Assembly (NCBI GenBank): GCA_021784265.1
Contig: JAJXTA010000071.1
Location: 1-9,198 of the forward strand
Origin: a bacterium
Lineage (GTDB): Bacteria; Verrucomicrobiota; Verrucomicrobiia; Limisphaerales; J093
Direction: 5' to 3'
DNA: 9,198 bases
The translations under genes were made by a program, and so were the position numbers. How positions within the stretch are numbered: position 1 is the stretch's first letter; each line of letters opens with the position of its first letter. This document shows positions 1 through 7,980 of this stretch, piece by piece. The notes below the pieces were generated by a model, which made no database searches, was not told the origin of the DNA, and saw only the letters and a list, made by a program, of their open reading frames with translations.

Positions 1-2981
1 GCTGGGGACGGAGGGCCCGGTTCCGGGGCTGGGAGCGTGAAGTAGAAGGTGGCGCCCTGGCCCGGAGCGGACTCCACCCAGATGCGCCCGCCGTGGCGTT
101 CGACGATCTTCTTGCAGATGGCCAAGCCCATGCCGGTACCGGGATACTCCTCGCGGGTGTGGAGGCGTTGGAAGAGGAGGAAGATGCGGTCGTGGAACCG
201 GGGATCGATCCCGATGCCGTTGTCCTCGACGGCGAAACGCCACCAGAGCCCCGCCGGCCTGGCCGAGATGTGGACGCAGGGCGAGGCGACGCCCCGGAAC
301 TTGACGGCGTTGCCGATCAAGTTCTGGAAGAGCTGCGTCAGTTGCACCACATCCCCCTTGATGGCCGGCAGCGGGTCTTGGGTCACGCGCGCCTGAGTTT
401 CTTTGAGCGCCACGGCGAGGTTGGCGAGCGCCCGGGTCAACGGCACCGCGGCGGAGAGGGAGCTAAACGGCTGGCCCCGCGTCCCCACCCGCGAAAAACT
501 GAGCAGGTCATTGATCAAGGCGCTCATGCGCTTGGCCCCATCGACCGCAAAGCCGATGAACTCGCGGGCATTGGCGTCGAGGCGTTCCTGATACCGGCGT
601 TCGAGGAGCTGGAGGTAGCTGATCACCATCCGCAGCGGTTCCTGCAGGTCATGCGAGGCGACATAGGCAAAGCGTTCGAGTTCGGCGTTGGAGCGGGCCA
701 GCTCGAGGGCCGTCTGCTCCAACTGTTCTTCGGCCCGCTTGCGGGCGGTGATGTCGCGGGCGGCCGCGAACACCCCCTGCACGGCGCCGGCGTCGTTCCG
801 GTACACCGCCGCGTTGTAGAGCACGTCGGTCGTGCGTCCCGAGGTGTGGCGGATGGTCAGCGGGTAATCCCGGACCGCGCCGCAAGCGATGACCCGTTGG
901 TAGCCCGCGCGGGCTTGGGCCGCCTCGGTGAAATAGTCCGCGAAATCGCTCCCGACCAACTCGGCGCGCGCCCGTCCGGTCGCGGCCTCGGTGGCTTGAT
1001 TAACGTCAGTGATCGTCCCGGCGGGACTGATGGCGACCAACGGGTCGAGGCTCGCTTCGATGAGGCTCCGCATGTAGCGCGAGGTGCGGCGCAACTCCGC
1101 CTCCAACTCCCTGGCCGCGGTCACATCGGTACAGGTCCCCACCCACTCACGAACGCTGCCGTCGGCGTTGCGAACCGGCACGCCGCGGACCGCCATGTGC
1201 CGGTAGCACTGGTCGTGACGCCGCAGCCGGTATTCCACTTCATACGCGCTGGCGGCCTTGAGGGCCTGCTCCCAGCGCCGCAGGGCGTTGGGGCGGTCTT
1301 CCGGATGCACGGCGTCGGCCCAACCCCAGCCCTGGATCGCCTCCGGACACTGCCCGGTGAAGGCCCGCCACCGCGGCAGATCGGTGATGACTTGGCCGTG
1401 GGCGTCGGCGGTCCACACGATTTGCGCGGTCGCCAGGACCAAGGAGCGATAGCGGTCCTCGCTGGCCCGCACGGCCTCCTCCGCCCGCCGTCGGGTGAGG
1501 GCGTCCGCCAACAGATTGGCGGCGGCTTGGAGAAAATGGGCGTCGTCCTGGCTGAACGCGCGCGGTTGTCGGGAATGAACGCCCAGCACCCCGAACGGAT
1601 GGTCCGGTTCCCCAATCATGACACTCATGCCACTGACCACCGCATGCTCGCGCGGGAGGGGCGGTCCCCGGAAGCGGGTCTCGGCGGCGAGGTCGCGCAC
1701 GATGACCACCGCGCGGCTCTGCAAGGTGAAGCCGGCCTGGGTGGAGCGGTCGGCGTTGACGGTGGCCTCTCCCACTAACCCCTCGCTCCAGCCGAGCCCC
1801 GCGCGCAACAAGAGCCGTTCGCCGTCGGGCGACAACTCCAGCACTTCGCCCAACTCGGTCTCCAACATCCGCGTGACGGTGACCACGGTCTTGTCCAGCA
1901 GTTCTTGGATGGTGGACGTGCGCAGGAACTGGAGGCCGAGTTCGGCCACCGCCGCCTGTTGGCGGGAGCGCCGCTGGCCCTCGGCCTCGACGCGCCGCCG
2001 CTCAGCCATTGCGTTTACCAACTCGCGGTTGGTCGCCTGGAGTGCCGCCGTGCGCTCCTCGACGCGCCGCTCCGACTCGGCGTTGAGCTTGAGAATCTCT
2101 CGCGCCCGGCGCTCGCGTTCGGCGTCGGAGCGGTTCAGCGACACCGTCATGAGCCACAACACGGGGAAGGTCACGGCCAGCACGGCCACGGTGTGCAGCG
2201 CGGTGGCGATATGCTCGCCGTAAAACCCACGCCTTTCCCCGGCGCCAACTCCCAAATCCAACAGCACGGGCAAGAGCAGGATCGGCGGCAGGAACCGGCG
2301 CGCCAGCGCACCCCCCGCATGCTCATCCACCAGCGCGGCGGTCAGGCCGCGCGTCGGTCGGCACGCCAGCAGTCCCAGGGCCCCGCACACCACCGCGAGG
2401 ACCGACGGCAGGGAAATCGCGCCGCCAGCCCCTTTGAGTTCATAGAGGGCGCTGGCGCCGTAAAGGTAACCGACCAGCGCCACCATGCCGATGGCGCCCG
2501 CCAGAACCGCCAGCCACTCGGCTGGCGCAGGCAGGCGGTGTGTCGGTCGGTCCAAGCACAGCAACGCCGCGCCGAGCAACAGAAAGCCCAGCGCCGCGTG
2601 CGACGCCATCGGGGGACCAAGCGAGAGTCGCTCGGCGGCGAGCCAGGTGCTCAGACTCAGGCGCCAACCCAGCAAGTCCTCGCCCAAAGCGGCCAGACTG
2701 AGGAGCAGCACCAGGCTGGCGGAGGTCCGCGCGACGAGCCGGCTCGCTTGCCCCTCGGCCCGCCGACGCTGGGCAAACCACAGGCCGACGCCAGTCAGGA
2801 GGGACGCCGCCGCGGCTTCGAGCCGCATGGGGCTGAGACGATGCCCCAGACTCAGGACCAGCCCCACCCCGAGCACCCGACCAACAACCCCCAACAGGCC
2901 GATGATCACCAGCACGATGGCGGCAATCGCCGAGGCGGCCTCGGCCAGCCTGACACGGTGTGAGTGGCTGCGTTCAGTCAT
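1..2981 (-). CDS. Membrane-bound PAS/GAF sensor histidine kinase (3' end cut by window edge)
   Basis: Sensor kinase expected to autophosphorylate on histidine and pass phosphate to an unseen response regulator. Reading from ATG 2981 down to base 1 gives 993 codons without a stop. Residues 15-280 hold seven or eight hydrophobic stretches (inner-membrane module). Residues 284-345 are a charged helical, probably coiled-coil linker. A GAF-like domain follows (about 345-500), then two PAS domains (505-625, the first containing VHPEDR, and 630-750). HisKA spans about 765-835, with phosphoacceptor His777 in VASHDLQEPLR (bases 651-653). HATPase_c (about 870-985) shows the N box QNLIGNAVKF, G1 EDNGIGID and G2 GTGMGLAI, so all catalytic motifs are intact. 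The sequence ends on a typical kinase C-terminus, so few residues should be missing unless a receiver domain follows. The start is supported by GAAGG seven bases upstream. The ligand is unknown. No partner regulator is visible; one may lie left of the window. Confidence 0.93.
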   Translation of the reverse strand, partial: MTERSHSHRVRLAEAASAIAAIVLVIIGLLGVVGRVLGVGLVLSLGHRLSPMRLEAAAASLLTGVGLWFAQRRRAEGQASRLVARTSASLVLLLSLAALGEDLLGWRLSLSTWLAAERLSLGPPMASHAALGFLLLGAALLCLDRPTHRLPAPAEWLAVLAGAIGMVALVGYLYGASALYELKGAGGAISLPSVLAVVCGALGLLACRPTRGLTAALVDEHAGGALARRFLPPILLLPVLLDLGVGAGERRGFYGEHIATALHTVAVLAVTFPVLWLMTVSLNRSDAERERRAREILKLNAESERRVEERTAALQATNRELVNAMAERRRVEAEGQRRSRQQAAVAELGLQFLRTSTIQELLDKTVVTVTRMLETELGEVLELSPDGERLLLRAGLGWSEGLVGEATVNADRSTQAGFTLQSRAVVIVRDLAAETRFRGPPLPREHAVVSGMSVMIGEPDHPFGVLGVHSRQPRAFSQDDAHFLQAAANLLADALTRRRAEEAVRASEDRYRSLVLATAQIVWTADAHGQVITDLPRWRAFTGQCPEAIQGWGWADAVHPEDRPNALRRWEQALKAASAYEVEYRLRRHDQCYRHMAVRGVPVRNADGSVREWVGTCTDVTAARELEAELRRTSRYMRSLIEASLDPLVAISPAGTITDVNQATEAATGRARAELVGSDFADYFTEAAQARAGYQRVIACGAVRDYPLTIRHTSGRTTDVLYNAAVYRNDAGAVQGVFAAARDITARKRAEEQLEQTALELARSNAELERFAYVASHDLQEPLRMVISYLQLLERRYQERLDANAREFIGFAVDGAKRMSALINDLLSFSRVGTRGQPFSSLSAAVPLTRALANLAVALKETQARVTQDPLPAIKGDVVQLTQLFQNLIGNAVKFRGVASPCVHISARPAGLWWRFAVEDNGIGIDPRFHDRIFLLFQRLHTREEYPGTGMGLAICKKIVERHGGRIWVESAPGQGATFYFTLPAPEPGPPSP

Positions 2982-2988
2982 GGATACG

Positions 2989-2993
2989 CCTTC
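2989..2993 (-). promoter_or_regulatory. Shine-Dalgarno site of the histidine kinase gene
   Basis: On the minus strand the bases read GAAGG, followed by a seven-base spacer and ATG at 2981. The motif and spacing fix the start of the kinase, and the membrane module begins about 15 codons later, as expected. Confidence 0.7.
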
Positions 2994-3068
2994 ACCAGCC
3001 CGGGCTCGTCTCTCCCAAACAAGCCTCGATTCCTCCCGCGGCCGCCGGCTCTGTCGCGCGGCCAAAAT

Positions 3069-3089
3069 GTTCACCGCTCCCCAGTGAAC
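3069..3089. promoter_or_regulatory. Dyad-symmetric candidate operator
   Basis: Perfect 6-base inverted repeat GTTCAC / GTGAAC around a 9-base centre (CGCTCCCCA). It lies 87 bases before the kinase ATG and about 200 bases before the GH36 ATG, a plausible place for a regulator acting on one or both genes. A 6-bp dyad can arise by chance in about 300 bases, so this is only a candidate; no binding protein can be named. Confidence 0.3.
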
Positions 3090-3174
3090 CCAGACGCTCT
3101 AGGTCGGGCGCACGCAGGTTGCGGGTGGATGCTACGTCCGGCGCGTGGGAATGGCGAGCCTTTTTCTGGGGCCG

Positions 3175-3194
3175 GCTCAGTCGCTCAGTCGCTC
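3175..3194. repeat. Short tandem repeat, 2.5 copies of GCTCAGTC
   Basis: Two exact copies of the 8-base unit GCTCAGTC (3175-3182 and 3183-3190) are followed by the first four bases of a third. The repeat sits in the intergenic region about 100 bases before the GH36-like start. Its role is unknown; it may be slippage-prone spacer or the edge of a dispersed intergenic repeat. Confidence 0.6.
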
Positions 3195-3277
3195 GCCCCC
3201 GGGTCCCGGCGTGGTTCGACCCTGGCACGGGCGACAGCGGTTGAAGTTCGCTCTACCCTCCCGTGGTACGGCGGGGT

Positions 3278-3284
3278 AAGGTGG
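3278..3284 (+). promoter_or_regulatory. Shine-Dalgarno-like site of the GH36-like gene
   Basis: AAGGTGG lies nine bases upstream of ATG 3294 and differs from the consensus core AGGAGG at one position. It is the main reason to choose 3294 over the GTG at 2964 or a TTG at 3426. Confidence 0.55.
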
Positions 3285-3293
3285 CGCACACGA

Positions 3294-5546
3294 ATGCCGC
3301 ACTCCCTGTCTTTCGACGACGCCTCCTGGTTAGGAGAGGTTGCGGCGGGGCGGACGGCCGGCCTGACTCCGGCACCCACCGCGCGCCGCCGGTCCGTTCC
3401 GGCGCTAACCGGGTGGCCGGCGGGGTTGGGACGCGCCTTGGCCTGCTGCCTCGTCCTGCTGGGAACGCGCCTCGCGAGTGGGCGGGAGCCCTCCTGGACG
3501 CTCGCCACTCAAGACACCCGGATCACCATCACGGTTGTCAGTGGGGCGCCGGCGATCCGACACCTGCAGCCAGTCCACGCCGACCATGATTGGGTCACCG
3601 GCGCCGCCCCGGTGCCATTGATGCCGCGGGTGTGGGTCGAGGGTCGGGCGCGGGCAACGCATTGGACCTTCGTCGAGGGCCGGCGGGATCGCGCCGCGGG
3701 AACCTTGACGCTCACCTTCTCCAACGCCACGCCCCCCCTCCGCCTGAGGTCGCTGTGGCGCGCCCGGCCCGGCCGCGGTCCGGTCGAGCACTGGCTGGAG
3801 ATCCTCAACCGGTCGGACCGCCCCCTCACACTCTCGCGGCAAGACAGCCTGACCCTGAGGGCGTTGCATCCTGGCGGCCCCGCGCACCTCTGGTGGATCA
3901 GGCGCGGGGCCAGCAATGCCAGCACCCAGGGCGGAACCTTCAGCCGGGCGGTGACACCCGGCCTCGCGCTCACCTTGGTCAGCGACTGCGAGGACGGCGC
4001 CAGCCCGGTTCCGTGGCTGGCCGCCCAGGTAGGCGAGGAGCACGGACTCTACGTGGGCTGGGAGTTCTCGGGGCTCGGCCAGATTGCGGTCCGCACCCTC
4101 GACGACCGCGGCGGCCTACGCCTGGCTATCGGCACGGGACCAGAGTTCCGCACCGATCTCGGGGCCGGTGAGACCTTCTTGGTGCCGCCAGCGTTCGTCG
4201 GGTGTTACACCGGCGACCTCGACGACGGCAGCTACAGCCTGCACCGGTGGGTGATCGACCACCTCCGCCCGCCCATGCCGCCGGGCGTAGCGGACCCGAC
4301 CCTGGCGTATAACCTCTATCTCGATGCTGGCGGCCCCGAGGCGCGCGAGGCGGATGTCCTCCGCAGTGCGGCCCTCTGTCGCGACCTGGGTTTCGAGACG
4401 TTCATGCCCGACGCCATGTGGTTCCCCGAATGCGGCGATTGGCGCTGGGACCCCCGCCGGTTTCCACGCGGTGGCGAACCTATCGAACGATTCGTGCATG
4501 GCGCCGGCATGCAGTTCGCCCTCTGGTGTGCGTGGAGCAATGGCGGCATCTCCGCCCAACCTGGCGCCCTGAGTGTTCGAGGCCCGACCGGCCATCCCGA
4601 GTGGTTCGCCACGGACTTTGCCCCGGGTTGGAAACCGGGTCCGTTCTATGGGGGGCGGCTCTGCCTCGGCTGCCCGGAGGCCAAGGCCTGGGCCGTCGAA
4701 AAGACCCAGTGGCTCGTGGGCCACAACCGCCTGGACTACCTCAAACACGACATCGGCCCGATCGTCACCCACTGCAACCAGACGACCCATCGCCACCACC
4801 ACGGCGTGGATACCAGTTACTGGGCGGCGCTGGGTTACTATGAGGTCCAAGAGCGTCTGCGCCAAGCCTTCCCGCGGCTGATCCTGGAGGATTGCTCCGG
4901 AGGCGGTCATCTCAAAGACTACGGGGCGGTCGCCCGGGCGCATTACGTGGTCACCACCGACACCCTCTCGAATCTACCCGACCGCCAAAGCCTCTACGAC
5001 TCGACCTTCGCCCTGCCGCCGCTGGTCCTGCAGGCCTACACCTACGACCGCCAGTACCACGTCCCCGGCGACGACCCAGGCGCTTTCCTCTGGCGCAGCG
5101 CGATGATGGGGGCTTGGCAGATCGATCCCACCGACACGCGGCGATGGACGCCCCAGGAACGCGACTCGGTCCGCCAAGCGGTGGCCACCTACAAAACGCG
5201 CGTCCGCCCGCTCCTGCGCGATGTGGAAGTCCACCACGTGCTGCCACGGCCCGACGGCGTGCACTGGGACGGTCTGTTCTATTGGAGCCCCACCCGGAAG
5301 CGGGGCGTCCTTTTCGTCTTCCGGCCCGACGCCCCGGAGGACGAGCGCAGGATCCGGCTCAAGGGGCTGGCCGCAACAAACCGGTACCAGGTCTCGTGCC
5401 AGGACGGCTCGACCCGCCCGGGGCTGCGGACGGGAGCGGACTTGATGGACCACGGGCTCCGAGTGCGCCTCCCCGAACGTTATCACAGCGATCTGGTGTT
5501 CGTGGAGGCGACCGCGGACCGTCTCTCACCCACTCGAGGCCGTTGA
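3294..5546 (+). CDS. Exported GH36-like glycoside hydrolase (alpha-galactosidase/melibiase type)
   Basis: Probable retaining glycosidase of 750 residues, within the usual GH36 size range, likely acting on alpha-galactosides or related glycans outside the cytoplasm. A hydrophobic stretch at residues 46-60 followed by ASGREP looks like a signal peptide, but it follows an unusually long 45-residue leader. TTG 3426 would give a more normal signal sequence. Residues about 70-330 form a beta-rich N-terminal domain. Residues 335-640 look like the GH36 (beta/alpha)8 barrel, with LGFETFMPDAMWF, GDWRWDPRRFP and GMQFALWCAW resembling family segments. The likely nucleophile is Asp486 in DYLKHDIG, where the family usually has KWDMN. 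The likely acid/base is Asp542 in EDCSGGGHLKD, where the family has SCSGGGxRxD and the Arg is replaced by Leu. A beta-rich C-terminal domain covers about 645-745. Fold assignment is fairly secure; substrate is not. It is convergent with xfp. Confidence 0.8.
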   Translation: MPHSLSFDDASWLGEVAAGRTAGLTPAPTARRRSVPALTGWPAGLGRALACCLVLLGTRLASGREPSWTLATQDTRITITVVSGAPAIRHLQPVHADHDWVTGAAPVPLMPRVWVEGRARATHWTFVEGRRDRAAGTLTLTFSNATPPLRLRSLWRARPGRGPVEHWLEILNRSDRPLTLSRQDSLTLRALHPGGPAHLWWIRRGASNASTQGGTFSRAVTPGLALTLVSDCEDGASPVPWLAAQVGEEHGLYVGWEFSGLGQIAVRTLDDRGGLRLAIGTGPEFRTDLGAGETFLVPPAFVGCYTGDLDDGSYSLHRWVIDHLRPPMPPGVADPTLAYNLYLDAGGPEAREADVLRSAALCRDLGFETFMPDAMWFPECGDWRWDPRRFPRGGEPIERFVHGAGMQFALWCAWSNGGISAQPGALSVRGPTGHPEWFATDFAPGWKPGPFYGGRLCLGCPEAKAWAVEKTQWLVGHNRLDYLKHDIGPIVTHCNQTTHRHHHGVDTSYWAALGYYEVQERLRQAFPRLILEDCSGGGHLKDYGAVARAHYVVTTDTLSNLPDRQSLYDSTFALPPLVLQAYTYDRQYHVPGDDPGAFLWRSAMMGAWQIDPTDTRRWTPQERDSVRQAVATYKTRVRPLLRDVEVHHVLPRPDGVHWDGLFYWSPTRKRGVLFVFRPDAPEDERRIRLKGLAATNRYQVSCQDGSTRPGLRTGADLMDHGLRVRLPERYHSDLVFVEATADRLSPTRGR

Positions 5547-5616
5547 GGGCTGGGGTGCGGGGACCGGCGGCAAGGAAGGAAAACCCGTGGCCGCCCCACC
5601 GCGGCGCACCGCGCTG
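5547..5616. other. Convergent intergenic gap without a clear terminator
   Basis: Seventy bases separate the TGA of the GH36-like gene (5544-5546) from the TAG of xfp (5617-5619, minus strand). Only weak nested complementarity is seen (GGTGCG 5554-5559 with CGCACC 5605-5610; GGCGGC 5566-5571 with GCCGCC 5590-5595), and there is no T-run on either strand. Termination may be Rho-dependent or the two transcripts may overlap. Confidence 0.5.
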
Positions 5617-7980
5617 CTACGCCCCCCATCGCCACCCGCGGATTTCCGGCAGGTCCTCGCCATGCGTCGCGATGTACCGCTGATGTTCCAAGAGCTTCTC
5701 CCGCATCGCCTGCTTGGCATAGGCTGCCCGTGGTCCCAGTTGCGGCAGCCGGTCAATGACGTCCCCGAACAAATGGAACCGGTCCAAGTCGTTCATCACG
5801 GTCATGTCAAAGGGCGTCGTGGTGGTGCCTTCCTCCTTGTAGCCGCGGACGTGCAGGTTGCGGTGGTTGGCCCGCCGATAGGTGAGGCGGTGGATCAACC
5901 AGGGGTAGCCGTGGAAGGCGAAGATGACCGGCTTGTCGAGCGTGAAGAGGGCGTCGAAATCCTTGTCGCTCAACCCATGGGGATGCTCGCTCTGGGGCTG
6001 GAGCTTCATGAGGTCCACCACGTTGATGACGCGCACTTTGAGGGCGGGCAGGTGGCGGCGCAGCAGGTCCACCGCCGCCAACGTCTCCAGCGTCGGGACA
6101 TCCCCACAGCAAGCCATGACGACGTCCGGCTCGGCGTCCTTGTCGTTGCTGGCCCACTCCCAGATGCCGATGCCGGCGGCGCAATGCTTGAGCGCCGCCT
6201 CCATGCTTAACCACTGCGGCGCTGGTTGTTTGCCGGCGACGACGACGTTCACGTAGTTGCGGCTGCGCAGACAATGGTCGGTCACCGAAAGCAGGGTATT
6301 GGCGTCGGGCGGCAGATAGACTCGGATCACCTCGGCTTTCTTGTTCACCACGTGGTCTAAGAAGCCCGGGTCCTGGTGGCTGAAACCGTTGTGGTCCTGC
6401 CGCCAGACGTGCGAGGTGAGCAGGTAGTTGAGGGACGCAACCGGCCGCCGCCACGGAATCTCGCGCGTGACTTTCAACCACTTGGCGTGCTGGTTGAACA
6501 TCGAGTCCACGATATGAATGAAGGCTTCGTAGCAGTTGAAGAACCCGTGGCGGCCGGTGAGCAGGTAGCCCTCCAGCCACCCTTGGCAGAGGTGCTCGCT
6601 CAAGACTTCCATCACCCGGCCCTCCGCCGAGACGTGGTCATCCCCGGGCACCACCCGCGCGGTTGAGCAGCGCTGGTCCACCTCGAACACGGCACCCCAG
6701 CGGTTGGAGGCGGTCTCGTCCGGCCCGAACAGGCGGAACGCGCCCGGGTTGAGCCGGAGGACATCCCGGAGGAACTGTCCTTGCACCCGCGTGGCTTCCG
6801 CCTCCACCCCACCCGGGCGGGGCACCGGCACGGCATAGTCGCAGAAGTCGGGCAGGCGCAGGTCCCGGAGAAGGAGGCCGCCGTTGGCGTGCGGGTTGGC
6901 GCCCATCCGCCGCGGCCCGCGCGGGGCCAGGGCCGCCAGTTTGGCCACCAGCCGTCCCTGCGCATCGAACAGCTCCTCCGGCCGGTAGCTCTGCATCCAC
7001 TGCTGCAAGCGTTGAATGTGCTCCGGCTTGTCCATCTCCCCCATCGGCACTTGGTGCGCCCGGAAAGTGCCCTCGACGGGTTTGCCCTCGACGCTCTTGG
7101 GACCCGTCCAGCCCTTGGGGGTGCGTAGCACGATCATCGGCCAGGCTGGCCGCTGCGCGAACCCGGTGCGCCGGGCCTCGGCCTGGAGCCGCGCGATCTC
7201 ATCCAAAACGGCGTCGAGGGTCCCGGCCATTTGTTGATGGACCGCGGCGGGCTCGCTCCCATCCACCAAGTAAGGCGAGTAACCATAGCCGCGGAAGAGC
7301 GACTCCAGCTCGTCCTCGGGGATGCGCGCCAAGACGGTCGGGTTGGCGATCTTGTAGCCGTTGAGATGGAGGATCGGCAGCACCGCGCCGTCGCGGGCCG
7401 GGTTGAGGAATTTGTTGGCGTGCCAACTCCCCGCCATCGGGCCAGTTTCCGCTTCTCCGTCCCCGACCACGCAGGCGGCGATCAGGTCCGGGGTGTCGAA
7501 CACGGCCCCGTAGGCGTGCGCCAGCGCGTAGCCGAGTTCGCCCCCCTCATGAATCGAACCGGGCGTTTCGGGCGCGACGTGACTCGGGATGCCGCCCGGG
7601 AAGGAGAATTGCTTGAACAGGCGCTTCATCCCCTCGGCGTCCTGTGAGATGTTCGGGTAGAGCTCGGTGTAGCTGCCTTCCAGATACGTATTGGCGACCA
7701 ACCCGGGGCCGCCATGCCCCGGACCGGTCACGTAGATCACGTTGAGGTCGCGCGCGCGAATCGCCCGGTTCAGGTGGGCGTAGATCAGATTCAGCCCCGG
7801 GGTGGTGCCCCAGTGCCCCAAGAGACGCGGCTTGATGTGCGCCCGGGCCAACGGCTCCTTCAACAACGGGTTGTCGTAGAGGTAAATCTGCCCGACCGAG
7901 AGGTAGTTGGCGGCGCGCCAATAGGCATCCAGCAAGGCGAGGGTTTCGGGATCCAGGGGGCGAGTGGTGACTTGCTTCAT
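5617..7980 (-). CDS. xfp: Xylulose-5-phosphate/fructose-6-phosphate phosphoketolase
   Basis: Thiamine-diphosphate enzyme of the cytoplasm. It splits xylulose-5-P (EC 4.1.2.9) and often fructose-6-P (EC 4.1.2.22) with phosphate into acetyl phosphate plus glyceraldehyde-3-P or erythrose-4-P. The product has 787 residues, close to the family norm, and reads as family from end to end. Characteristic segments are [20 protein letters not shown] near the N-terminus, GHWGTTPG (His56), GPGHGGPG (His89), [10 protein letters not shown] (His144), the ThDP/Mg motif from GDGEAETGP (173-181) to [15 protein letters not shown] (His309), DETASNR (421), CYEAF (Glu485, likely the ThDP-activating glutamate) and [19 protein letters not shown] (about 522-539). 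The known catalytic histidines therefore all seem present. ATG 7980 overlaps the acetate kinase stop as ATGA, with a weak AGAAG nine bases upstream. Which sugar phosphate is preferred cannot be read from the sequence. Confidence 0.97.
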   Translation of the reverse strand: MKQVTTRPLDPETLALLDAYWRAANYLSVGQIYLYDNPLLKEPLARAHIKPRLLGHWGTTPGLNLIYAHLNRAIRARDLNVIYVTGPGHGGPGLVANTYLEGSYTELYPNISQDAEGMKRLFKQFSFPGGIPSHVAPETPGSIHEGGELGYALAHAYGAVFDTPDLIAACVVGDGEAETGPMAGSWHANKFLNPARDGAVLPILHLNGYKIANPTVLARIPEDELESLFRGYGYSPYLVDGSEPAAVHQQMAGTLDAVLDEIARLQAEARRTGFAQRPAWPMIVLRTPKGWTGPKSVEGKPVEGTFRAHQVPMGEMDKPEHIQRLQQWMQSYRPEELFDAQGRLVAKLAALAPRGPRRMGANPHANGGLLLRDLRLPDFCDYAVPVPRPGGVEAEATRVQGQFLRDVLRLNPGAFRLFGPDETASNRWGAVFEVDQRCSTARVVPGDDHVSAEGRVMEVLSEHLCQGWLEGYLLTGRHGFFNCYEAFIHIVDSMFNQHAKWLKVTREIPWRRPVASLNYLLTSHVWRQDHNGFSHQDPGFLDHVVNKKAEVIRVYLPPDANTLLSVTDHCLRSRNYVNVVVAGKQPAPQWLSMEAALKHCAAGIGIWEWASNDKDAEPDVVMACCGDVPTLETLAAVDLLRRHLPALKVRVINVVDLMKLQPQSEHPHGLSDKDFDALFTLDKPVIFAFHGYPWLIHRLTYRRANHRNLHVRGYKEEGTTTTPFDMTVMNDLDRFHLFGDVIDRLPQLGPRAAYAKQAMREKLLEHQRYIATHGEDLPEIRGWRWGA
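7977..7980 (-). other. ATGA stop/start overlap coupling ackA to xfp
   Basis: The TGA stop of ackA (7979-7977) and the ATG start of xfp (7980-7978) share bases in the four-base string ATGA. This arrangement is typical of translationally coupled operon genes and shows that both lie on one transcript. Confidence 0.85.

Larger units (their letters stand above)
2982..3293. other. Divergent intergenic region between the kinase and GH36-like genes
   Basis: This 312-base stretch separates two divergently transcribed genes and must hold the promoters of both. I see no convincing -35/-10 pair on either strand; TTGAAG at 3241-3246 has no acceptable -10 partner at the usual spacing. It contains a 21-bp dyad (3069-3089), an 8-bp tandem repeat (3175-3194), a run of five T at 3160-3165 with no stem before it, and both Shine-Dalgarno motifs. 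The plus-strand GH36 frame stays open back to a GTG at 2964, inside the kinase 5' end, but the translation upstream of 3294 is arginine/proline-rich and resembles no domain I know. I treat it as non-coding. Confidence 0.7.

Noticed and set aside
93..1778. 561-codon open frame on the plus strand
   Set aside because: It lies wholly opposite the GAF, PAS, HisKA and HATPase parts of the kinase, whose motifs read perfectly on the minus strand. Its product is rich in Gly, Arg, His and Pro with no recognisable domain. It is a shadow of GC-rich codon bias.
1905..2963. 352-codon open frame on the plus strand
   Set aside because: It is antisense to the kinase membrane module and linker. Its Gln/Arg-rich translation resembles no family and is the expected mirror of Leu/Ala/Glu-rich helices.
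3241..3269. Sigma70-type promoter TTGAAG-N17-TGGTAC before the GH36-like gene
   Set aside because: The -35 matches four of six bases, but the -10 matches only two of six.
2964..3293. Upstream extension of the GH36-like frame to GTG 2964
   Set aside because: The frame is open, but the extra 110 residues lack domain character, overlap the kinase start, and would bury the signal-like segment deep in the protein. ATG 3294 has a better ribosome binding site.
4116..4943. 275-codon minus-strand frame opposite the GH36-like gene
   Set aside because: The plus strand carries recognisable GH36 motifs across this span. The minus-strand product has no motif or supported start.
5554..5610. Terminator hairpin between the GH36-like gene and xfp
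   Set aside because: The stems are only 6 bp with long loops and there is no T-run on either strand.
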